DNA of 64,000 nucleotides from Chloroflexota bacterium (GTDB lineage: Bacteria > Chloroflexota > Dehalococcoidia > Bin125), in the NCBI GenBank assembly GCA_009838915.1, contig VXQT01000013.1, positions 251,161 to 315,160 on the forward strand. Direction: 5' to 3'. The position numbers and the translations under genes were made by a program. This document shows, piece by piece, positions 25,024 to 34,977 of the stretch; positions within the stretch are counted from its first letter, which is position 1; each line of letters opens with the position of its first letter. The notes beneath the pieces are model-generated. The model saw only the letters and a list, made by a program, of their open reading frames with translations. It was not told the origin of the DNA and did no database searches.

Positions 25024-27315
25024 ATGACATTCCCCTCCGAGCACATTGTCTGGTTTGCCGATGTTGGGAAAGACGCGGTAGCACTAGTCGGCGGCAAAGG
25101 TGCGAATCTGGGCGAACTTACCAGGGCGCAGATTCCCGTCCCACCTGGATTCGTCGTTACGACTCGCGCTTATCGCGAGTTCATCGATCACAGCGGACTC
25201 GATCAAGTCCTGCGGCGCATTCTGCAAGGCCTCGATGTCAACGACGACGAGCAGCTCAACTCCAGGGCTCGCGCCGTACAACATGCAATCGAACAGGCTG
25301 AGATGCCTGCCACCATGCAGCAGGAGATCACTGCCGCGTACGCCGAACTCGGCGAGGGTCCGGTGGCCGTCCGCAGTTCCGCTACCGCCGAGGACCTGGC
25401 CGAGGCTTCCTTTGCCGGCCAGCAGGCAACATTCCTCAACATCGAAGGCGCGCTGCAAGTCGTCGAGGCTGTGCAGCGATGCTGGGCCTCGCTCTTTGAG
25501 CCGCGCGCCATCTTCTACCGCGAACAGGCAGGATGGGGGCACCTCGACGTCGATCTCGCCGTCCCGGTGCAACAGATGGTCCAGTCCCAGTCGTCGGGCG
25601 TCATGTTCACGGTGGACCCGATTACCAGCGACCACAACACCGTCGTCATCGAGGCCGCTTTCGGACTCGGCGAAGCAGTCGTCGGCGGGCTCGTATCGCC
25701 CGACCACTTTGAAGTCGACAAGGCAGCGGCGAGCATTTCCCAGCGACAGGTGTTTTTCCAGGACCGGATGCTGGTTCGCTCGATGGACGGCGCGATCGAC
25801 CCCGAGCATGGTCACAATCACTGGAAGACGATGTCCGAAGCCGAGGGATCCAGGCAGAAGCTGAGCGACGGCGAGATTGTTGAATTGTGCGAAATCGGCA
25901 AGCGGATCGAGACTCACTACGGAAGTCCCCAGGACATCGAGTGGGGTCTGGTCGACGGCAGCTTCTACCTACTCCAGACTCGTCCAATCACGACCGTTGC
26001 CCCATCTGCCAAGACCAATGGCCAGAACCCGGCTCCGACGCCGAGCGCGGAACCGATTCTTGGCGGGTCTCCGGCTTCACCGGGTGTCGCAACTGGCCGC
26101 GTCCGCGTCATTGTTGATGCGCACCAGACCGCGGCGATCGGCGAAGGTGATGTCCTGGTCGCGGAGATGACCACGCCGGACTTTGTTCCGGCGATGAAGC
26201 GAGCGGCGGCGATCATCACGGAGCGCGGGGGGCGCACCTGCCACGCGGCGATCATCTCGCGTGAGCTTGGCGTGCCCTGCGTTGTAGGTGCCGCTGGCGC
26301 CACATTGCTCGCCAATAGCCGAGAAGTCACGGTCGATGGGGCGTCCGGTCTGGTCTATGACGGCGTGCAGTCCGAGTTGCTCGAGTGGTGGCACGACCGC
26401 GAGGAAGAGCTTTACGCGCCGATCGCAACCGAGACCAAGCTCTACGTCAATCTCGCCGAACCTGAGATTGCAGACCGCGTTGCGGAACGCGATGTCGACG
26501 GTGTCGGCCTGCTCCGCGCCGAGTTCATCATCGCCCGAATGGGCGAGCACCCGCGCAGTTTCATTAGCACCGGACGGCAGGACGAGTACGTTCGACGCCT
26601 CTCCGAAGGAATGCGCAAGATCGCTGCTGCGTTCGATCCGCGGCCGGTCGTCTACCGCGCCACCGACTTTAAGACCAACGAGTACGCCAATCTCACCGGC
26701 GGCGACATCTTCGAGCCAGATGAGGAGAATCCGATGATTGGGTATCGCGGAGCGGCACGCTACATCCGCGAACCGGATCTGTTTGAGCTTGAGCTGCGCG
26801 CCCTGGAACGGGTCCGCGAAGAACATCCCAACCTCCACCTGATGATTCCGTTCGTCCGCACGCCGGACGAAATGGCGCAAGTCGTGAAACAGGTTGATGA
26901 TTATGGCCTGGAGCGACACCCCGAGCAGGAAGGCGGCTTCCAGCTCTGGATGATGGTTGAGGTGCCTTCCAACGTGCTGCTGCTGAACGAGTTCATTGAC
27001 TGCGGAATCGACGGCGTCTCGATCGGCTCCAACGACCTAACGCAGTTGACGTTAGGCATTGACCGCGACTCGGAACGCTTCGCCGACACCTTCGACGAAC
27101 GAAATCCGGCGGTATTGCGGGCAATCGAGCACGTGATCACGACGGCCAGGGATCGCGGCATCACCGTCTCCGTCTGCGGACAAGGTCCGTCGGAACATCC
27201 AGACCTCGCTCAGCGTCTTGTTGACTGGGGAATCACTTCGATCTCGGTCACTCCCGATGTGATCGAGCAGACCCGTCAGCTGGTTGCCAACGCGGAGGCG
27301 CAGCGCAAGCAGTGA
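25024..27315 (+). CDS. ppsA: Phosphoenolpyruvate synthase
   Basis: Converts pyruvate and ATP to PEP, AMP and phosphate, a gluconeogenic step. 763 residues: N-terminal ATP-binding domain (VGGKGANLGEL, VRSSATAEDLAEASFAGQQ), central phosphohistidine domain with GGRTCHAAIISRELGVPCVVG holding the catalytic His, and the C-terminal PEP-binding TIM barrel with RATDFKTNEY, GSNDLTQLTLGIDRD and VCGQGPSEHPD. ATG 25024 is chosen because MTFPSEHIVWFADVG aligns with the family start; an upstream in-frame start at 24967 would precede the promoter candidate. No regulatory kinase gene is adjacent. With Mdh, Acn and FumC it completes a route from C4 acids towards sugars only if PEP carboxykinase or pyruvate supply exists elsewhere. 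Confidence 0.95.
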   Translation: MTFPSEHIVWFADVGKDAVALVGGKGANLGELTRAQIPVPPGFVVTTRAYREFIDHSGLDQVLRRILQGLDVNDDEQLNSRARAVQHAIEQAEMPATMQQEITAAYAELGEGPVAVRSSATAEDLAEASFAGQQATFLNIEGALQVVEAVQRCWASLFEPRAIFYREQAGWGHLDVDLAVPVQQMVQSQSSGVMFTVDPITSDHNTVVIEAAFGLGEAVVGGLVSPDHFEVDKAAASISQRQVFFQDRMLVRSMDGAIDPEHGHNHWKTMSEAEGSRQKLSDGEIVELCEIGKRIETHYGSPQDIEWGLVDGSFYLLQTRPITTVAPSAKTNGQNPAPTPSAEPILGGSPASPGVATGRVRVIVDAHQTAAIGEGDVLVAEMTTPDFVPAMKRAAAIITERGGRTCHAAIISRELGVPCVVGAAGATLLANSREVTVDGASGLVYDGVQSELLEWWHDREEELYAPIATETKLYVNLAEPEIADRVAERDVDGVGLLRAEFIIARMGEHPRSFISTGRQDEYVRRLSEGMRKIAAAFDPRPVVYRATDFKTNEYANLTGGDIFEPDEENPMIGYRGAARYIREPDLFELELRALERVREEHPNLHLMIPFVRTPDEMAQVVKQVDDYGLERHPEQEGGFQLWMMVEVPSNVLLLNEFIDCGIDGVSIGSNDLTQLTLGIDRDSERFADTFDERNPAVLRAIEHVITTARDRGITVSVCGQGPSEHPDLAQRLVDWGITSISVTPDVIEQTRQLVANAEAQRKQ

Positions 27316-27337
27316 TCGTCACGGCGGCACTGCGATC

Positions 27338-27343
27338 TAGAGT
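27338..27343 (+). promoter_or_regulatory. Candidate -10 element upstream of the Ig-like membrane protein
   Basis: TAGAGT, 59 bases before ATG 27403, without a recognisable -35. The leader would be about 53 bases with GGAG at 27395-27398 as ribosome binding site. Confidence 0.25.
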
Positions 27344-27402
27344 GACGGCAGTCCCCCGAGCATCGGTTGGCGTGTACGCCGCGATTTGATCGTTGGAGCC
27401 GC

Positions 27403-29334
27403 ATGGGCAGCCGCATTGGCTCTATCGCCATCCTCCTTTTCATTGGCGCAATCGTCGCCGCCGTAGTGGTGATCATCAGCAGGCTCGACTTGCTCGATAC
27501 CGGGGAACCGGACGCTCCCGTCATCGTCGTTTCGATCGACGACGGCGAACTCGTGCTGCTCAATGAGCCGCAGAGCATCACGGTCACGATCTCGTCCGGC
27601 AGTCCCATCGCCACTCTTGAACTCCTGGTCGATGAGAGTGTCGTCGCCGAGGTTATCCCTCCGTACTCGGCGGAACGAGGCGCGTGGATCGGTACGTTTG
27701 TCTGGACTCCCGAGCGACTCGGCTTTGCCACCGTCAACATCGTCGCGCTCGACGCGCAAGGGGTGGAGTTCAGCCGAGTACTCCAGGTGGAAGTCACCGA
27801 CGACCAGGCCCGGGTCGCCGCAACGCTCCGTCTTGCGATTGAGGGCATCGCACCGCTACAGCAGTTCCCCACGGGAGCCGTCATCCGCATTGAAGTCGAG
27901 GCTCGCGGCGGTCGCCCGATCGAGCGAATTGACATGCTGCTCGACGACCGACACGGAGCCTCAGTGTCGCCGAGGCTGCAAGCAGATGGCACCTATCGGG
28001 CTGCCTTCGAATGGGCGCCAACGAATCCCGGAGAGTTCAACGTCACCTTCGTCGCTGTTGACGCGGATGGTCGCTCAGAAACCCAGATTGTCCCGGTACT
28101 CATCATCGAGCCAGGTAGCGACGTTTCTCCCTCAGACGCTCGCTCGACAATCGATCAAGCCGGCAGCGACTCGGACACGGAAACCGACTCAGAAGATCCC
28201 GATGTCTTCGGCGATGGAATCGAAGGGCAAGCCCGCATCGAGTTCCCGGCCGACGGACAACAGTTCACTCTCGACGACGAATTCGCGCTCGATGTCCAGC
28301 TCACGGCGCGAGGTGTCGGCCCGATCGCGAGCGCACTGCTTTATCTCACGCCTGTGGCGCCAAACAACACCCTGGACAACTCGGTACTGATCCACTCCTC
28401 CGAAGCTCAAGACGGCGGCGACTTCAACGAGCGCGTCGAGAACGTCGAGCGCTGGATCACCAGTTCCGGCACCTACGAGTTGCAGTTGGTCGCCTTCACC
28501 CCGGAGCAGGTCAGATACGACCATCGGATCCGATTCCATGTCGTCGCCGATGCTGGCTCCGGGGAGTCGCAGTCGGACCCCGCAGAGTCGGAGCTCTCTG
28601 ACGAGATCGATCTGGCCATCGTCACCGCTCGGCAGGCTGCTGACGATCCCAGGCGACTGAATGTCTCAATCACGAACTCAAGCAGCATGGACATCGAGCG
28701 GATCAACGTGCTGATCACGGTCGCAGACGCCAACGACGGCGCGGAACTCGCAGCCGTCGAGGTGACCCTCGACATCGCCTCGGAAGACCTGCGCACGATT
28801 CCGCTCGACCTTGACCTCGAGGATGGCGTTGAGGTGAATGCGCTCATCGTGCTCGAGGCCAGCGGCGACGCCAACTCGGGCAACAACGTGTTTCCGATCA
28901 CGCTCGCTGCGCCACCCGTCGAACCAGGAGAACAGGGCGACCGCGCAGATTCATCGGAGGAAGACTCCCTCGGGCAAGACGGGCAGGACTCGGGAACTGG
29001 ACAATCGCAGCCACCGACGACGCCCGGTGCAGCGCCGGACCTGTCGCTGCTCGACGTTCAGGCGACAAGTGACGGCTTCGTCCTGCTCACCGTTGTCAAC
29101 GTAGGGGACGCGCCGGCCAGCACGTTCACCATCCAGATTGCCGACGCGGCCGGCGCGCTACTGGAGACCATTGCGCGGCGCGACGCCGACTCGCGGCCTC
29201 TCGATCCCGGCATCGCGGAGATTCTCACCAGCCTGCAGCCGCACTCGGGGATAGTCGTGATCACGGTCGTCGCGAGTTCGGCCGACGGCGAAGTGAACCT
29301 GAGCGACAATGTCGTCACATTCGAGATCCCATAG
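27403..29334 (+). CDS. Membrane-anchored extracellular protein with Ig-like/CARDB-type modules
   Basis: 643 residues; function unknown. An N-terminal uncleaved anchor (about 6-27, IAILLFIGAIVAAVVVIIS) leaves the rest outside. It then shows beta-rich modules of about 95-100 residues: near 35-130, 130-230 and 265-390, each with Ig-like alternation and endings such as VTFVAVDADGRSETQ. These are separated by acidic Ser/Asp linkers (about 232-262 and 395-410). A CARDB-like module covers about 410-505, an acidic Gln/Gly/Ser linker follows, and a last CARDB-like module runs about 540-643 (LSLLDVQATSDGFVLLTVVNVGDAPA, NLSDNVVTFEIP). No catalytic or sortase motif. ATG 27403 is preferred over the upstream TTG because of the ribosome binding site and the membrane segment. 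Confidence 0.75.
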   Translation: MGSRIGSIAILLFIGAIVAAVVVIISRLDLLDTGEPDAPVIVVSIDDGELVLLNEPQSITVTISSGSPIATLELLVDESVVAEVIPPYSAERGAWIGTFVWTPERLGFATVNIVALDAQGVEFSRVLQVEVTDDQARVAATLRLAIEGIAPLQQFPTGAVIRIEVEARGGRPIERIDMLLDDRHGASVSPRLQADGTYRAAFEWAPTNPGEFNVTFVAVDADGRSETQIVPVLIIEPGSDVSPSDARSTIDQAGSDSDTETDSEDPDVFGDGIEGQARIEFPADGQQFTLDDEFALDVQLTARGVGPIASALLYLTPVAPNNTLDNSVLIHSSEAQDGGDFNERVENVERWITSSGTYELQLVAFTPEQVRYDHRIRFHVVADAGSGESQSDPAESELSDEIDLAIVTARQAADDPRRLNVSITNSSSMDIERINVLITVADANDGAELAAVEVTLDIASEDLRTIPLDLDLEDGVEVNALIVLEASGDANSGNNVFPITLAAPPVEPGEQGDRADSSEEDSLGQDGQDSGTGQSQPPTTPGAAPDLSLLDVQATSDGFVLLTVVNVGDAPASTFTIQIADAAGALLETIARRDADSRPLDPGIAEILTSLQPHSGIVVITVVASSADGEVNLSDNVVTFEIP

Positions 29335-29348
29335 TTCGCCGCCATCTG

Positions 29349-29371
29349 GGCCTGTTTCGGCCTTTCTTGTT
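29349..29371 (+). terminator. Weak intrinsic terminator candidate
   Basis: A short GGCC/GGCC stem (29349-29352 and 29359-29362) with loop TGTTTC is followed by TTTCTTGTT. The stem is short, so the call is tentative. It would separate the Ig-like gene from the dnaG promoter. Confidence 0.3.
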
Positions 29372-29379
29372 CGCAAACA

Positions 29380-29408
29380 TTGATAAAAGTTCCACATCAA
29401 CGTAAATT
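29380..29408 (+). promoter_or_regulatory. Consensus sigma-70 promoter of the dnaG-rpoD transcript
   Basis: TTGATA (29380-29385), a spacer of exactly 17 bases, and TAAATT (29403-29408), in a stretch much richer in A and T than its surroundings. It is the best promoter in the window. The expected +1 falls on the ATG at 29415. Confidence 0.8.
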
Positions 29409-29414
29409 CGACGT

Positions 29415-29468
29415 ATGCCGCTCCCGATCCTCCTGATTCGTTCGCCGGGCCTTTGCGCATGTCGGTAG
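29415..29468 (+). CDS. Putative 17-residue leader peptide upstream of dnaG
   Basis: The ATG lies 6 bases after the -10 of the dnaG promoter, so it would be the first codon of a leaderless mRNA. It encodes [17 protein letters not shown] and stops at TAG 29466-29468, overlapping the dnaG ATG (29459) by ten bases in another frame. dnaG has no visible ribosome binding site, so its translation may depend on ribosomes ending this ORF. There is no run of one amino acid as in classic attenuators. Not proven to be translated. Confidence 0.5.
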   Translation: MPLPILLIRSPGLCACR

Positions 29469-31336
29469 CAGAGGAAGTCAAGGCGAAGATCGATATCGTC
29501 GATCTGATCGCCTCCGAGGTCCAGCTCAGGCGGAGCGGGTCGTCCTACAAAGCGCCTTGCCCGTTCCACGCTGAAAAGACGCCTTCGTTCATCGTCAATC
29601 CAGATCGCCAGACCTGGCACTGTTTCGGCGCGTGCTCCGAAGGCGGCGACGTCTTCAACTGGGAGATGAAGCGCCACAACATCGATTTCCGCGAAGCGCT
29701 CCAACGCCTGGCACAGCGAGCCGGCGTGCAGCTGCGACCGAGGACCGAGGAACAGGCACGCCGCGATGAGCAGCGCCAGCGACTGATCCGCGCCAATGAG
29801 GCAGCGCTTCACTTTTGGCGGGGCCTGCTTGAAGATCCCGTTGCCGGCCGCGATGCCCAGGCGTACCTGCGGGAACGAGGCATCTCCGTCGAGGCGGCAC
29901 AGCGATTCAACCTCGGAGTCGCCGGACCCGATCAGGACGCGCTGGTACACCATCTCTCTGCACGCGGTCACCAAACTGCCGACGCCGTGGCCGCCGGCCT
30001 CATCCTGGACACCGAGCACGGTCCTTGCGATCGCTTCCGAGATCGGCTGATCTTCCCGATTCGCAATGCGCGCAGCGAGACGGTCGGATTCGGCGGCCGC
30101 ACCTTGATCGGCGAGCCGGCCAAGTACATCAACTCGCCCGAGTCAGAACTCTTTCGCAAACGAGACTTGCTCTACGGCCTCGACATCGCGCGTTCCGCGA
30201 TTCGCGAAGCCGGCTTTGTGATCATCGTCGAGGGCTACACCGACGTGATCAGCGCCCATGAACATGGCAGCCGCAACACGGTTGCGTCGATGGGCACCGC
30301 GCTGACCGAGACGCAAATTGGCTTGATCAAGCCGCTGGCGACCGACGTGCGACTCGCGCTCGACCCGGACGCCGCCGGTCAGGCAGCGGCGCGGCGCGGC
30401 ATCGACACCGCACGCGAGGCGCTCGGCGCGGAGCGTCAGGTCTCGACCGACTATCGTCACGTGGGCGGGCTGCAGAACCAACTCGCCAGCGACATTCGCA
30501 TCATCCCCTTACCTGAGCAGCAAGACCCGGACGACCTGATCCGTTCCGATCCCGAACGCTGGCGTGCACTCGTGGAGAGTGCACCGACATTCCTCGACTG
30601 GCTTATCGAGCATGCTCGATCCCAGCATGACCTCGAATCGCCTCGCGGGCGCTCGAAGTTCATCGACGATCTGCTGCCCACGATCCGCAGCATCGGTCAT
30701 GCCGTGGTCCGCGAGGAGTACCTTCGCCAGATCGCGGTCTTGGGCCGCGTCGACCCGCAATCACTGCTCGCTCGCCACTCCCCGGCTTCCGCAGCGCCGC
30801 GACGCAGCTCGGGCGCCGATGAACCCGTTCGACCGGCTGTCCGTCGACCGCACGACCGACGACAGTCGTTCGTGTTGCAGCTGGCGTTGAAGTTCGAGTC
30901 GGTTCGTCAATCGTTCGAGTTCGACGCCATCGACCTGATCGAGGACAGCGAGGATCGGGCGATCCTGATCGCAAGACTGAACTCGTCGGAAGAGGGCTGG
31001 GACAATGCTCTGTCCGACTCAGAGTCACGAATCGCCGAGCTCAGGCGTGACGCTGAGCGCCTGCCGCCCTACAGTGACGCGGAGGCCGTTGAGGCCGTTG
31101 ACGATGCCATTGCCCGCATTCGCAAGACCAGAAGCAGAGAAGGCCTCCGTCTGAAGAACCTCGAAATCGGCGAGCAGGAGCGTCAACACGGCGCCGACCA
31201 GCTCGCCCGCGCCGCCGCACAACTCGCCAACGACGAACTCTGCGATCCCGAGCTGGCCGAAGCCGCCAGTTCGCTCGTTGAGGTACGCGACTCCGCCCGA
31301 CGACTGCATCAGCCGACCCTCTCGGGATCGGACTGA
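29459..31336 (+). CDS. dnaG: DNA primase
   Basis: Synthesises RNA primers for replication. 625 residues. The N-terminal zinc domain has Cys34, His37, Cys55 and Cys59 (CPFH...HCFGAC), with three residues between the last two Cys rather than the usual two. The TOPRIM core has [39 protein letters not shown] and [10 protein letters not shown]. The C-terminal helicase-binding part is diverse, as usual. ATG 29459 gives the family start; a TTG two codons upstream is an alternative. rpoD follows after 59 bases, the dnaG-rpoD pairing of the macromolecular synthesis operon without rpsU. Confidence 0.96.
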   Translation: MSVAEEVKAKIDIVDLIASEVQLRRSGSSYKAPCPFHAEKTPSFIVNPDRQTWHCFGACSEGGDVFNWEMKRHNIDFREALQRLAQRAGVQLRPRTEEQARRDEQRQRLIRANEAALHFWRGLLEDPVAGRDAQAYLRERGISVEAAQRFNLGVAGPDQDALVHHLSARGHQTADAVAAGLILDTEHGPCDRFRDRLIFPIRNARSETVGFGGRTLIGEPAKYINSPESELFRKRDLLYGLDIARSAIREAGFVIIVEGYTDVISAHEHGSRNTVASMGTALTETQIGLIKPLATDVRLALDPDAAGQAAARRGIDTAREALGAERQVSTDYRHVGGLQNQLASDIRIIPLPEQQDPDDLIRSDPERWRALVESAPTFLDWLIEHARSQHDLESPRGRSKFIDDLLPTIRSIGHAVVREEYLRQIAVLGRVDPQSLLARHSPASAAPRRSSGADEPVRPAVRRPHDRRQSFVLQLALKFESVRQSFEFDAIDLIEDSEDRAILIARLNSSEEGWDNALSDSESRIAELRRDAERLPPYSDAEAVEAVDDAIARIRKTRSREGLRLKNLEIGEQERQHGADQLARAAAQLANDELCDPELAEAASSLVEVRDSARRLHQPTLSGSD

Positions 31337-31395
31337 TTGGCCAGGATGTACCCGCTATGCGCTGGGGAACCACGCTGAGAGAAGGGACCACGACC

Positions 31396-33546
31396 ATGGT
31401 GAGCGCTCGACAAGCACCCGCCGAGGCTGCGACAGAAACCGTCGCCGAGACGACCGCAGACCCTCCGAAGTCCAAGTCGCCGGTAGCGAACGGCGTCAGT
31501 GGCAACGGCAACGCCAGCGCAGTCAAGAAGCGCTCACGGGCGAAATCCGGTGCGTCCGCGAACGGAACGGGCCGTGGGTCGCGCAAACGCGCCACTCCTG
31601 AGGTCACGGCAGCGGCCCTCGCCGAGCGCGCCAGCGACGCCGAACTCGGCGATCACTTCGTCGGCTCTCTGCGCAACATCGTTCGCGAACACCTGGGCGA
31701 CCGACGTATGACGGCCGAAGCGCCTGGACAGCGCAAACCGCGCGCCGTGGCTCAGTCGGAGGAAGAGGCCAGGGTACGTGCGCTCACTGCTCCCGTTGAT
31801 GAGTTCTCGATGCCGGCAGGCAGACGCACGATCAATCTGGCGGAACAGCCCAAGCGCACCACCAAGAAGTCGACCAAGGCCGCGCCGACGCCCAAGAAAG
31901 CGGCGGAGCGTCGCAACCAGGCGAAGATGCACGAGGAACGCCAGGTATCACACGCTTCGGTGGCCAGCTTCACACTGACTGGCGAGGAGTCGCCCGAGGA
32001 CGTCGAATTACTGAGCAATCTGCTCGGATCCCTGGATCGTCCGCTTGAGGCGAAGCGCCCGCCGACCCCGAAGACCACCAGCCGACGCGCCAAGTCGGGC
32101 GGCAAGGGTCGAGGTCGCGGCAAGGGCAAGGGTAAGAAGGAGCCGGCCGAGCAAGCGCCGCCGGTCGTTGATCTTTACGGACGCAGCAAAGAGGTCGGGT
32201 CGCGCCGCATCATCGAGATGCGCAAAGAGGGCCGCCAGAGCGTCCACGAGGAAGCCGAAGGCATCGACGACCCGGTCCGCATGTATCTCCGCGAGATCGG
32301 CCGGGTCAATCTGCTCACGGCCGAAGACGAGCGTTTCCTGTCCCGCCAGATGGAGGAAGGGAACTGGATCCGCGACTTCGAAGAGGAGTGGAGAATCCTC
32401 AACGGCCGCTCGCCGAACGCGATCGAAGTAACGATTTATCTCCTGTTGCAGCTCGAGTCGCTGTTGCCGGAGATCGCTGTGATCGCGGAGGAGATTGAGA
32501 AGCCGCAGCTTGCGCTGTTCGACCTGACCAAAGACCCGACGTTCCGCGAACGCGTCGACCAGGAGATGGATCCGGAGCTGCGCGAGGCGCTGATCACTCG
32601 CTTCCAGCCGGAGGACGAAGAGTACGACGAGGCCCGCGCGGAGGAACGGCTCGTGCAGGTCTCGGTCGTGACGCACATTTTCGACAATCGCCATGTGCGT
32701 CATTTGCTGCGCGCGGCCGGCGGGCTCGAACTGCTCATGCCGTGCCCGAATGACCTCGACGAGAAGCTTGAGCCGATCTCTCTGCGCTGCGAACGACACA
32801 TCGGCGTGCTCAAGGAAGACGCCTACCTCTCGGAGAAGCGGCTGACGGAGGCCAATCTCCGATTGGTCGTCTCGGTTGCCAAGAAGTACATCGGCCGCGG
32901 AATGTCGATGCTCGACCTGATCCAGGAGGGCAACATCGGCCTGGTCCGCGCAGTAGAGAAGTTCGACTATCGCAAGGGCTACAAGTTTTCGACCTACGCC
33001 ACCTGGTGGATTCGCCAGGCAATCACACGCGCGATCGCCGACCAGGCGCGCACGATCCGCATTCCAGTGCACATGGTCGAAACGATCAACAAACAGGTCC
33101 GCGTGTCACGGCGTCTGGTTCAGGAGCTGGGCCGCGAGCCGACCTACGAAGAGATTGGCGAAGGCATGGGCGTTGACGCCCAGCGCGTGCGGGAAATCAT
33201 CAAGGTTTCGCAGGAGCCGGTCTCGCTCGAAACACCGATCGGCGAGGAAGACGACAGCCACTTGGGCGACTTTGTCGAGGACGAGAAGATGGTCGCGCCC
33301 GATGCGGCAGCCGGTCAACAGCTCCTGAAAGAGACTGTCGGCGCCGTGCTCGGCTCGCTCTCGCCGAGGGAGCGGCAGGTGCTGGAACTGCGCTTCGGTC
33401 TCGGCGACGGCCGCGCGCGGACGCTGGAAGAAGTCGGCCGCGACTTTGACGTAACCCGCGAGCGCATCCGACAGATCGAGGCCAAGGCGCTGCGCCAGCT
33501 CCGTCACCCGACCCGAGCCACCCGCCTGCGCGACTACATCGAGTAG
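31396..33546 (+). CDS. rpoD: Housekeeping RNA polymerase sigma factor (RpoD/SigA)
   Basis: 716 residues. The first 285 or so are not conserved: Ala/Lys/Arg-rich, with a Gly-Lys-Arg tract near 235-250 ([14 protein letters not shown]), so this part is strongly basic instead of the acidic region 1.1 of E. coli. Region 1.2 begins near 290 ([22 protein letters not shown]). A spacer of about 130 residues follows before region 2 ([55 protein letters not shown], given as the core and -10 motif), then region 3 (RIPVHMVE) and region 4.2 ([20 protein letters not shown]). ATG 31396 follows GAAGGG (31381-31386); an in-frame ATG at 31357 lacks a site. This factor should read the TTGATA/TAAATT promoter upstream. 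Confidence 0.96.
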   Translation: MVSARQAPAEAATETVAETTADPPKSKSPVANGVSGNGNASAVKKRSRAKSGASANGTGRGSRKRATPEVTAAALAERASDAELGDHFVGSLRNIVREHLGDRRMTAEAPGQRKPRAVAQSEEEARVRALTAPVDEFSMPAGRRTINLAEQPKRTTKKSTKAAPTPKKAAERRNQAKMHEERQVSHASVASFTLTGEESPEDVELLSNLLGSLDRPLEAKRPPTPKTTSRRAKSGGKGRGRGKGKGKKEPAEQAPPVVDLYGRSKEVGSRRIIEMRKEGRQSVHEEAEGIDDPVRMYLREIGRVNLLTAEDERFLSRQMEEGNWIRDFEEEWRILNGRSPNAIEVTIYLLLQLESLLPEIAVIAEEIEKPQLALFDLTKDPTFRERVDQEMDPELREALITRFQPEDEEYDEARAEERLVQVSVVTHIFDNRHVRHLLRAAGGLELLMPCPNDLDEKLEPISLRCERHIGVLKEDAYLSEKRLTEANLRLVVSVAKKYIGRGMSMLDLIQEGNIGLVRAVEKFDYRKGYKFSTYATWWIRQAITRAIADQARTIRIPVHMVETINKQVRVSRRLVQELGREPTYEEIGEGMGVDAQRVREIIKVSQEPVSLETPIGEEDDSHLGDFVEDEKMVAPDAAAGQQLLKETVGAVLGSLSPRERQVLELRFGLGDGRARTLEEVGRDFDVTRERIRQIEAKALRQLRHPTRATRLRDYIE

Positions 33547-33567
33547 GCAGGTTCGAGAGCCGACGCC

Positions 33568-34032
33568 ATGTGGCAAGACGTCGTCAACCTCCTTCGACGC
33601 CTCGGCGTGCTCCGTCCGATGGAAGAACTTGCCGTTCGCACGACCGGCTACTCCGTCATGGGACGGATGATCACCTGGAACGCGGGCGTTCCCTACGTCG
33701 ACTCGCTCATGCTGCGCTCCGTGGGCGCCAAGTCGGGCGATCTGCGCGACGCGGTTCTGTTTTACGTGCCCGACGGCGAGAGCTGGGTGATCATCGGATC
33801 CGTCGGCGGTGGTCCGAAGCACCCGTCGTGGGTACACAACCTGCGAGCCAATCCGCACGCCTGGGTCTTCGTCAACCGCAAGCGGGTTCCGGTCGAGGCC
33901 GAGTTCCTCGAAGGCGACGAACGCGAGCGTCTCTGGGCCGCAGCTGCGGAAGTCTGGCCGCCGTACATCGATTACGCGGAACGAGCGCAGCCACGCACGA
34001 TTGAGGTCATCCGCCTGAACCCGAGCGCCTGA
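33568..34032 (+). CDS. Deazaflavin (F420)-dependent nitroreductase-family protein (Ddn/DUF385-like)
   Basis: 154 residues of the split beta-barrel family that uses F420H2, as in mycobacterial Ddn. Recognisable stretches are LRSVGAKSGDLRDAVLFYVPDGESWVIIGSVGGGPKHPSWVHNLRANP, which includes the conserved GG..KHP-W..NL.ANP core (quoted in part), and VEAEFLEGDERERLW. Natural substrates are usually unknown. It ends one base before the convergent LLM oxidoreductase gene, also an F420-type enzyme, which supports use of F420 in this organism. Confidence 0.85.
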   Translation: MWQDVVNLLRRLGVLRPMEELAVRTTGYSVMGRMITWNAGVPYVDSLMLRSVGAKSGDLRDAVLFYVPDGESWVIIGSVGGGPKHPSWVHNLRANPHAWVFVNRKRVPVEAEFLEGDERERLWAAAAEVWPPYIDYAERAQPRTIEVIRLNPSA

Positions 34033-34033
34033 C

Positions 34034-34954
34034 CTACAACGTCGGCGCGAGGGAGCCGAGGAACTCTTCCGTCCGGGTGCGCTCTTCCTCCGAGCCGAAG
34101 GTGACGCCGACGAAGTCGGTCGTTCCCGCCTCCCGCAGCTGACGGAGTTGTGTCTCAATCTGCTCTTCGGTGCCGAGAACTGCGACATCCTCTGGATTCG
34201 CCGCGCCCTGCTTGTCCAGCATCGAGCGGTAAGACGGCAGGTTGCCGTAGTTCGAGAACTGTTCAGCCGCTGTCGCGCGGGCGGCGTCGACGTCGGAGTG
34301 CAGCATGATTGGCAGACCAACCACTATTCGCGGCAGCGGACGCCCGGCTGCTTCGGCGGCGGCGTTGATTGTCGGCGCGATGTACGACTCGACCACACCG
34401 GCGGCGGTCATCCAGAGGATCGTTCCATCGGTGCGCGCGCCGGCCAGACGCAGCATCGCCGGACCCATCGCAGCGAGCATGCAGGAAACCGGCTTGGCCG
34501 CGTCGGGCACGTCAAGCATCACCTGGCCCCGGTAGTGCTCGCCGTCGGTCTGCACCGGCTCGCCGTTGAGCAGCGGTAGCAGTACGTCCAGGTACTCCTT
34601 CATGTGCCGCGCCGGACGGTCGAAGGAGTATCCAAACATGCCTTCGATCACGATCTTGTGCGAGAGACCGATGCCCATCACGAATCGCGAACCGCCCGAG
34701 GCGGCCTGCACCGTCAGCGCCTGCTGCGCCATGGCGTGCGGATGCCTCGGATAGGTTGGCACGACCGCTGTCATCAGTTCAATTGCTTCGGTCTCCGCGC
34801 CCGCGAGCGTCAGCGCACCCATCGCGTCGTGGGAGAAGATGTTCGCCATTCCGAATGTCGCGAACCCCGCCGCCTCGGCCCGCTGGGCCTGCTCGACGAT
34901 GTCAAGCACGCCATTCGCCGGTCCGGCGCCGCCGATGAAGATGCCGATCTGCAT
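34034..34954 (-). CDS. LLM-class F420-dependent oxidoreductase
   Basis: 306-residue bacterial luciferase-like TIM barrel. N-terminus MQIGIFIGGAGPANGVLDIVEQ, EAAGFATFGMANIF, ELMTAVVPTYPRHPHAMAQQALTV-type strand and RFVMGIGLSHKIVIEGMFG match the F420 branch of the family, not the FMN monooxygenase branch. The substrate cannot be assigned. Start ATG 34954 is preceded by CGGAGCGGAA. It lies 23 bases after an MDR-type reductase in a minus-strand operon that begins with a metallophosphoesterase. Confidence 0.87.
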   Translation of the reverse strand: MQIGIFIGGAGPANGVLDIVEQAQRAEAAGFATFGMANIFSHDAMGALTLAGAETEAIELMTAVVPTYPRHPHAMAQQALTVQAASGGSRFVMGIGLSHKIVIEGMFGYSFDRPARHMKEYLDVLLPLLNGEPVQTDGEHYRGQVMLDVPDAAKPVSCMLAAMGPAMLRLAGARTDGTILWMTAAGVVESYIAPTINAAAEAAGRPLPRIVVGLPIMLHSDVDAARATAAEQFSNYGNLPSYRSMLDKQGAANPEDVAVLGTEEQIETQLRQLREAGTTDFVGVTFGSEEERTRTEEFLGSLAPTL

Positions 34955-34977
34955 GATTCCGCTCCGTCTGTTGCGTT

